Source of the DNA: CAYQLK01 sp964418515
GTDB lineage: Bacteria > Patescibacteriota > Microgenomatia > CAYQLK01
Reading direction: 5' to 3'
Assembly (NCBI GenBank): GCA_964418515.1
Contig: CAYQLK010000012.1
Coordinates: 1-25,694, forward strand
DNA: 25,694 nucleotides
Shown: positions 22,175 through 25,694 of the stretch, in pieces
Numbering within the stretch: the first letter of the stretch is position 1
Layout: each line of letters starts with the position of its first letter
The notes under the pieces: model-generated
Database searches by the model: none
What the model was told of the DNA's origin: nothing
What the model saw: the letters and a program-made list of their open reading frames with translations, nothing else
Made by a program: the position numbers and the translations under genes

Positions 22175-23521
22175 CTAAATCTCAAAGACCTCTCCAAACG
22201 ATGGAATAACCACGTCTTCACATACCCCATCAGCTTTCAATTTATCAGCAAGCCCCTGTGCTTGATCTATTTCACCATGAACCAAAAACACTTTTTCCGG
22301 CATTCTCCCCATTGCCTTAAACCACATCAAAATTTGGTTTTGATCAGCGTGCGCCGAATAGCTGCCAATAGCTTTTACTCGAGCTTGTACTGAAACTTCC
22401 TTCCCTTCAATCCTTACCTTTCTCTCTCCCTCCAACAGTCTCCTACCTAACGTTCCCTCTGACTGATAGCCAACGATTAATAAGACGTTTTTCGGATTAG
22501 GTAACACTTTTACTGCGTGTGAAAGTATTCGACCACCATTCATCATTCCACTTCCGGCAATGATTATTTTTGGATTACTCTCATTGTCAATATCTAAGGA
22601 ATCCTCTTTTGATTCCGTAAACTCCAGTTGCGGAAAATTAAATAAAGTATTTGCCGTCTCATGGTCTTTTATCTTGTCAGATAAATAACTAAACGACTCC
22701 TCATATATTTCTGTGGCTTTTATTGCCATTGGTGAATCAAGGAATACTTTAATTTTGCCTAAATTATTTGCTTCAAGAATATGATCAATGTCGTGCAACA
22801 ACTCCTGAGTCCTCTCAATAGCAAAACTTGGAATTAATAGTACTCCGCGATTCTGTACAACCTCGAGAATAACTTCCAATAATTTTCTCTCCCTTTCCGT
22901 TACAGACTCATGCAACCGATTACCATAAGTCGATTCCATAATTACAAAATCAGCTTTTTGTACTGTCTCCGTCGATTGTAATAAGGGTGCTGGTGAATTT
23001 CCCAAATCTCCACTAAAAACCAAAGTTCGACCTTCGATTTCTCCAACAACCATTGCTGAACCTAAAATATGGCCTGCATCAAGTAACCTAAATCTCCCAC
23101 CGCCAATTTCTACTTCGGTGTGATAATCCAAATCGACAAAATGCTGCATCACACCGTCAACGTGTTCTAGGGTAAAAAGTGGTTCAATATTATCTTTTCT
23201 TGCTTCTCTTCCAATTAACTTAGCACTATCTTCTAATACCACTTGAGCCAATTTTCTAGCTGGCGCCGTACAATAAACCTTGCCTCGAAAACCATCTTTA
23301 TACAACTTTGGCAGCTTTCCACAATGATCAGCGTGGGGGTGGGACACAAATACCGCTGCTATACTCGCAGGATCATAAACAAAAGGTTTGTGATTCTCGA
23401 TTTCGCAAAACTTACCACATTGATACATCCCGCAATCCAATAGTACTTTAGTCTCACCAAACTCGACCAAATGATTGCTTCCGGTTACCCCTCTATCTGC
23501 TCCAAAAAAACCTAATTTCAA
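22175..23521 (-). CDS. Beta-CASP metallo-beta-lactamase ribonuclease (CPSF73/Ysh1-like)
   Basis: A 448-aa zinc-dependent nuclease. Motif 2 HPHADH (61-66), motif 3 DAGHILGS, motif 4 FSGDLGN, and beta-CASP motifs A (MESTYGNR), B (SYSAHADQNQ) and C (LVHGE) are all present, with GSGMMNGGRILSH and a C-terminal RNA-specificity region. It has no N-terminal KH domains, unlike archaeal FttA/aCPSF1. Members of this family are RNA endo/5'-exonucleases; the substrate is not readable. It sits inside a pentose-phosphate gene cluster, 15 bases after rpe and 44 before the LOG-like gene. No active-site residue is missing. Confidence 0.92.
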   Translation of the reverse strand: MKLGFFGADRGVTGSNHLVEFGETKVLLDCGMYQCGKFCEIENHKPFVYDPASIAAVFVSHPHADHCGKLPKLYKDGFRGKVYCTAPARKLAQVVLEDSAKLIGREARKDNIEPLFTLEHVDGVMQHFVDLDYHTEVEIGGGRFRLLDAGHILGSAMVVGEIEGRTLVFSGDLGNSPAPLLQSTETVQKADFVIMESTYGNRLHESVTERERKLLEVILEVVQNRGVLLIPSFAIERTQELLHDIDHILEANNLGKIKVFLDSPMAIKATEIYEESFSYLSDKIKDHETANTLFNFPQLEFTESKEDSLDIDNESNPKIIIAGSGMMNGGRILSHAVKVLPNPKNVLLIVGYQSEGTLGRRLLEGERKVRIEGKEVSVQARVKAIGSYSAHADQNQILMWFKAMGRMPEKVFLVHGEIDQAQGLADKLKADGVCEDVVIPSFGEVFEI

Positions 23522-23536
23522 AAAATTTTCCCCCTT

Positions 23537-24175
23537 TTATATATATTTTGCTAACTCCGTTAAGTCGTTAAAACCCTTTTGTGGCTCTCCACCAAATATT
23601 GCACTAGATGACACCGCAAAATCAAATCCCCTTAGTCTTTTTATTGTTTCCAAATTGATTCCACCATCCACACCAATCCTAACATCGCGCCTAATCGATC
23701 TGACTTGCCCTAATTTTGGTAATACCCCACCAATAAAAGGCTGACCAGACCGGCCACTATTTACCCCCATAATCATAACTTCATCTACAAGTTTTATGTG
23801 TTCAGATAATTCCAAAACCGACTGATTTGGTTCAATCGCCAGTCCAGACAACTTACCAGTCCTCTCGATAATCCGAAAAGCCTCTTCAAACTCCAGACCC
23901 CTTAATGCGTTTGCATAAATAAATATTCTTTTTGCAGCCGTACCAGACCAAGTTATTAGCCCTTCTTTGGTCAAAAAAGTCATCAAATGCAAATTATATT
24001 CATATCCGTCTGGAACAATCTTTTGTACTGACTCAATACCCACACTCCTCGTTGGCACAAACTCGCCATCTGCAATATCCACATGAATCTCATTACTAAA
24101 ACTTCTTGCAACTTTAATTAGTCCATTCAAATGGTCTTCGGAGTCGACAAAAATTCCAGGCACGACCTTTAACAT
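23537..24175 (-). CDS. Ribulose-phosphate 3-epimerase-like protein (divergent)
   Basis: A 212-aa TIM-barrel protein interconverting ribulose 5-phosphate and xylulose 5-phosphate. Metal and acid/base residues are kept: His31 and Asp33 in EIHVDIADGEFVP, His63 in HLMTF and Asp168 in GVDGGIN; the phosphate strand reads SSSAIFGG. It differs from typical Rpe at the N terminus (VVPGIFVDS in place of the APSILSAD pattern) and in the middle strand (IFIYANAL). Related barrel epimerases of other sugars are therefore possible. Context (2 bases after rpiB, upstream of transketolase) strongly favours the pentose phosphate role. Confidence 0.85.
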   Translation of the reverse strand: MLKVVPGIFVDSEDHLNGLIKVARSFSNEIHVDIADGEFVPTRSVGIESVQKIVPDGYEYNLHLMTFLTKEGLITWSGTAAKRIFIYANALRGLEFEEAFRIIERTGKLSGLAIEPNQSVLELSEHIKLVDEVMIMGVNSGRSGQPFIGGVLPKLGQVRSIRRDVRIGVDGGINLETIKRLRGFDFAVSSSAIFGGEPQKGFNDLTELAKYI

Positions 24176-24177
24176 AA

Positions 24178-24609
24178 TTAATTTTCTATCTTTTCTAGTC
24201 TTCTAATGTGTCTTTCTTCGTCGCTAAAATCCGTAGTCAAAAAAGTATTCAATATTCTCTCAAGCTCTTCAAAAGTATTAAGTTCAGTGCCTAGCACCAA
24301 AATATTGGCATTATTGTGCTCTCTGCTTCTTTTGGCCATAAAATCATTTACAACAAGTGCTGCTCGAATACCTTTATATCTATTTGCTGCAATTGACATC
24401 CCAATACCCGTATCACAAATAAGTATGCCTTTTGTTCCGCCATTTAATTTGACCTTTTCACTAACTAATTTGGCGTAGTCTGGATAATCATCCCCTTTAA
24501 TTAGTTCTTTCGGACCCAAATCTTCAACTGTATATTCAGACGCTTCAAGCCACTCAACAATTTTGTTTTTTAAATGCCAACCAGCGTGATCACTTGCAAC
24601 ATAAATCAT
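24178..24609 (-). CDS. rpiB: Ribose-5-phosphate isomerase B
   Basis: Interconverts ribose 5-phosphate and ribulose 5-phosphate. The 143-aa product has SDHAG (Asp7, His8), catalytic Cys65 in CDTGIGMSIAANRYKG (Asp where the family usually has Gly or Ser after Cys), REHNNANILVLG, and C-terminal HIRRLEKI supplying phosphate-binding arginines. First gene of the seven-gene minus-strand cluster. A promoter TTGTCT-16-TAGAAT lies 6 bases before the ATG, with no ribosome binding site between, so translation is probably leaderless. Galactose-6-phosphate isomerase (LacAB) is related but unlikely in this context. Confidence 0.93.
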   Translation of the reverse strand: MIYVASDHAGWHLKNKIVEWLEASEYTVEDLGPKELIKGDDYPDYAKLVSEKVKLNGGTKGILICDTGIGMSIAANRYKGIRAALVVNDFMAKRSREHNNANILVLGTELNTFEELERILNTFLTTDFSDEERHIRRLEKIEN

Positions 24610-24615
24610 TACTCT

Positions 24616-24643
24616 ATTCTAAACAATTTTGAATTTAAGACAA
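24616..24643 (-). promoter_or_regulatory. Promoter of the rpiB pentose-phosphate cluster, leaderless type
   Basis: Minus strand TTGTCT (24638-24643), 16-base spacer, TAGAAT (24616-24621). The -10 is 6 bases from ATG 24609. Confidence 0.6.
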
Positions 24644-24661
24644 AAACATTACAATAAATTA

Positions 24662-24689
24662 TTGACTATAGGTCTAAATATGATATAAT
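24662..24689 (+). promoter_or_regulatory. Promoter of cassette 24740, with palindrome-like spacer
   Basis: TTGACT (24662-24667), 16-base spacer ATAGGTCTAAATATGA, TATAAT (24684-24689). The segment 24664-24689 matches 25256-25281 at 23 of 26 positions, including most of the spacer, and the spacer holds TAGGTCTA, a near-palindrome. Confidence 0.8.
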
Positions 24690-24739
24690 TACTCAACTGG
24701 ATTAGCTTCAACTATCCAAGTACATTCAAAGAGGTTTTC

Positions 24740-25102
24740 TTGCGCATTCTCGGAATCGTAGTCTGTATAGTTGCCGCCCTCTTCTTCATCGTCGCGGGCT
24801 CCCTCGCAACTACCGCCGAAAACCAATCCTTGGACAACCAGTCTCTTCAGAATCAAGTTGCCGACCTGAAGGCCTCCAACGAGGGAGCCAGTTCGCGAAT
24901 CTACTTGAACACCACAAACCGCTCCGATGAGCAGTTTGTCATCTGGAGGAACACCTTCTACGCTCTTGCTGTTGGCTTCCTTGTAATGACGGCTGTTTTT
25001 GGCGTAGGCCAATTCATGCTCCTTGATCAACAGTTCAAGACCGAGCAACAAACGGCAAAACAAGCTAAAGAAGCCACCACAACGCCTGAACCGCCAGCCT
25101 AA
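24740..25102 (+). CDS. Small two-TM membrane protein, GC-rich cassette
   Basis: A 120-aa protein starting at TTG 24740 behind AAGAGG (24729-24734). TM1 is about residues 3-24 (ILGIVVCIVAALFFIVAGSL), then a polar heptad-like stretch rich in Gln/Asn/Ser (NQSLDNQSLQNQVADL), TM2 about residues 72-93 (FYALAVGFLVMTAVFGVGQF), and a Gln/Lys/Ala tail ending in Pro (TTTPEPPA). So a hairpin with an extracytoplasmic or cytoplasmic coiled segment; topology is not resolved. I recognise no family. 24781-24840 is 34/60 G+C, well above the adjacent rpiB cluster. It has its own promoter and terminator. Confidence 0.8.
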   Translation: MRILGIVVCIVAALFFIVAGSLATTAENQSLDNQSLQNQVADLKASNEGASSRIYLNTTNRSDEQFVIWRNTFYALAVGFLVMTAVFGVGQFMLLDQQFKTEQQTAKQAKEATTTPEPPA

Positions 25103-25118
25103 ACCTCAACTCACCTCT

Positions 25119-25145
25119 GGCCTCCCCAAAAAGGAGGCCTTTTTC
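25119..25145 (+). terminator. Terminator of cassette 24740
   Basis: GGCCTCC (25119-25125) pairs with GGAGGCC (25133-25139), followed by five T. Confidence 0.9.
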
Positions 25146-25150
25146 ATATG

Positions 25151-25222
25151 TCGTTATTTTATTTAAACTTAGTTTCGTGCTTCACGAAACACAGGACGTA
25201 GTGAGAATTTATGAAATAACGA
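25151..25222 (+). other. Long-stem intergenic inverted repeat
   Basis: TCGTTATTTTAT (25151-25162) pairs over 12 bases with ATGAAATAACGA (25211-25222), with one U-G wobble in plus-strand RNA, and encloses the perfect 8-bp hairpin GTTTCGTG-CTT-CACGAAAC (25172-25190). It lies between the two small membrane-protein cassettes, after the first terminator. No ORF found in 25103-25346. Either a structured RNA, a transcription-linked element or a remnant repeat. Confidence 0.4.
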
Positions 25223-25253
25223 GCTGGCCGAAGTTATAAATAAATGCGAGCGA

Positions 25254-25281
25254 GTAACTATAGGCCTAAATATGGTATAAT
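25254..25281 (+). promoter_or_regulatory. Promoter of cassette 25347, with perfect palindrome in spacer
   Basis: GTAACT (25254-25259), 16-base spacer ATAGGCCTAAATATGG, TATAAT (25276-25281). TAGGCCTA in the spacer is a perfect 8-base palindrome, a plausible operator between -35 and -10. Confidence 0.8.
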
Positions 25282-25346
25282 AGTACTGTTGTAGAAATAC
25301 TTTTCATCTGCAACACTCGCCTATCCCCGCAGGAGAGTAAAGTCCT

Positions 25347-25571
25347 TTGAAATACATCGTTCCCGTAATCTTGGCCGTCAACACGGCCCTCACTGTGCTC
25401 GCGTTCTTTCTCATCGACATTGCGCAAGACAGTGCAGCCGAAGCCAGCTCCCGAGATCTCTGGAGCCTGTTCGGCTACGTCTTCGTGACTGCAGCCGTAA
25501 TAAACGGCGTCCTCTTCTTGATCTCCCTTTTGGGAATCGTCAAGATCAAAAAAGAAGACGAGGAGGAGTAA
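25347..25571 (+). CDS. Small two-TM membrane protein, GC-rich cassette
   Basis: A 74-aa protein starting at TTG 25347, 9 bases after AGGAGAG (25331-25337). TM1 residues about 4-24 (IVPVILAVNTALTVLAFFL), a short polar loop (DIAQDSAAEASSRD), TM2 about 43-65 (YVFVTAAVINGVLFLISLLG) and a charged tail KIKKEDEEE. 25381-25440 is 35/60 G+C. The gene end forms a hairpin: GAGGAGG (25560-25566) and CCTCCTC (25573-25579) enclose the TAA stop. The ribosome site can pair with TCCT just before the TTG. No family recognised; shares promoter and small two-TM design with the preceding cassette but no clear sequence identity. Confidence 0.75.
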   Translation: MKYIVPVILAVNTALTVLAFFLIDIAQDSAAEASSRDLWSLFGYVFVTAAVINGVLFLISLLGIVKIKKEDEEE

Positions 25572-25589
25572 TCCTCCTCTCACATTCTC

Positions 25590-25616
25590 GCCCTCCCCTA
25601 AAAGGAGGGCTATTTC
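25590..25616 (+). terminator. Terminator of cassette 25347
   Basis: GCCCTCC (25590-25596) pairs with GGAGGGC (25604-25610), followed by a T-rich tract TATTTCTT. 25617-25694 holds nothing I can support. Confidence 0.8.
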
Positions 25617-25694
25617 TTGTCTTTTTTTGTCCCCCATATTCCTCAATTCACTTTAGTGGATCTCTTTTTGTAAGCGGGCATGGTTTTTGCTTTA

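Noticed and set aside
24689..25063. 124-aa minus-strand ORF opposite cassette 24740
   Set aside because: Mirror of a GC-rich gene; the plus strand has promoter, ribosome site, TM segments and terminator.
25266..25646. 126-aa minus-strand ORF opposite cassette 25347
   Set aside because: Runs backwards through a terminator and promoter; acidic low-complexity product is a shadow of the plus-strand membrane protein.

Overview
The window reads as chromosomal DNA of a small-genome, low-GC bacterium, most likely a member of the Candidate Phyla Radiation (Patescibacteria; a Katanobacteria/Microgenomates-like lineage is my guess, not shown). The grounds are: two-gene transketolase, archaeal-type class I fructose-bisphosphate aldolase, a free-standing MetRS C-terminal tRNA-binding domain, a TraD/VirD4-like ATPase, tRNA genes without encoded CCA, and a compact layout. 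No mobile element, CRISPR array or rRNA was seen.

Layout. (1) 37-5185, minus strand: an operon for a tRNA-binding OB protein, FtsH, a stand-alone 5'-3' exonuclease, a GT4 glycosyltransferase and MutM. (2) 5250-6240: a GC-rich plus-strand gene with two DUF1653-like segments, a 30-codon ORF behind a leader terminator, and a foldable intergenic block. (3) 6262-9606: trpS, tRNA-Met (elongator type), a zinc-ribbon protein, a second CAT-anticodon tRNA (probably initiator), a DivIC/FtsB-like protein, a tyrosine recombinase with unusual active-site residues, a 58-aa membrane protein and tRNA-Ile with anticodon UAU. (4) 9624-17054, minus: TraD-like ATPase with an acidic partner, malic enzyme, DsbA-like protein, class A beta-lactamase-fold protein (interrupted by an assembly gap), class I aldolase and a glyoxylate-reductase-type dehydrogenase. 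(5) 17208-18602, plus: GC-rich purB. (6) 18706-24609, minus: rpiB, rpe, beta-CASP RNase, LOG-like protein, split transketolase, PfkB kinase. (7) 24662-25610, plus: two small GC-rich membrane-protein genes, each with its own promoter and terminator.

How genes work together. Region 6 can be read as a route from RNA or nucleotides to central carbon: a beta-CASP nuclease, a LOG-like phosphoribohydrolase (NMP to base plus ribose 5-phosphate), then RpiB, Rpe and transketolase, with PfkB kinase; the aldolase and malic enzyme of region 4 connect the triose/hexose and pyruvate ends. This is inference from family membership and order.

Most notable signals: GC-rich plus-strand single-gene cassettes with near-consensus promoters and their own hairpin terminators, three of them with TTG starts; a 23/26 identical promoter with a palindromic spacer in front of two of them; several minus-strand genes whose -10 box lies 5-9 bases before ATG (leaderless transcription); tRNA-Ile(UAU) in place of the usual lysidine-type AUA decoder; and a 100-N gap flanked by an exact 55-base duplication, which when collapsed restores an intact gene.
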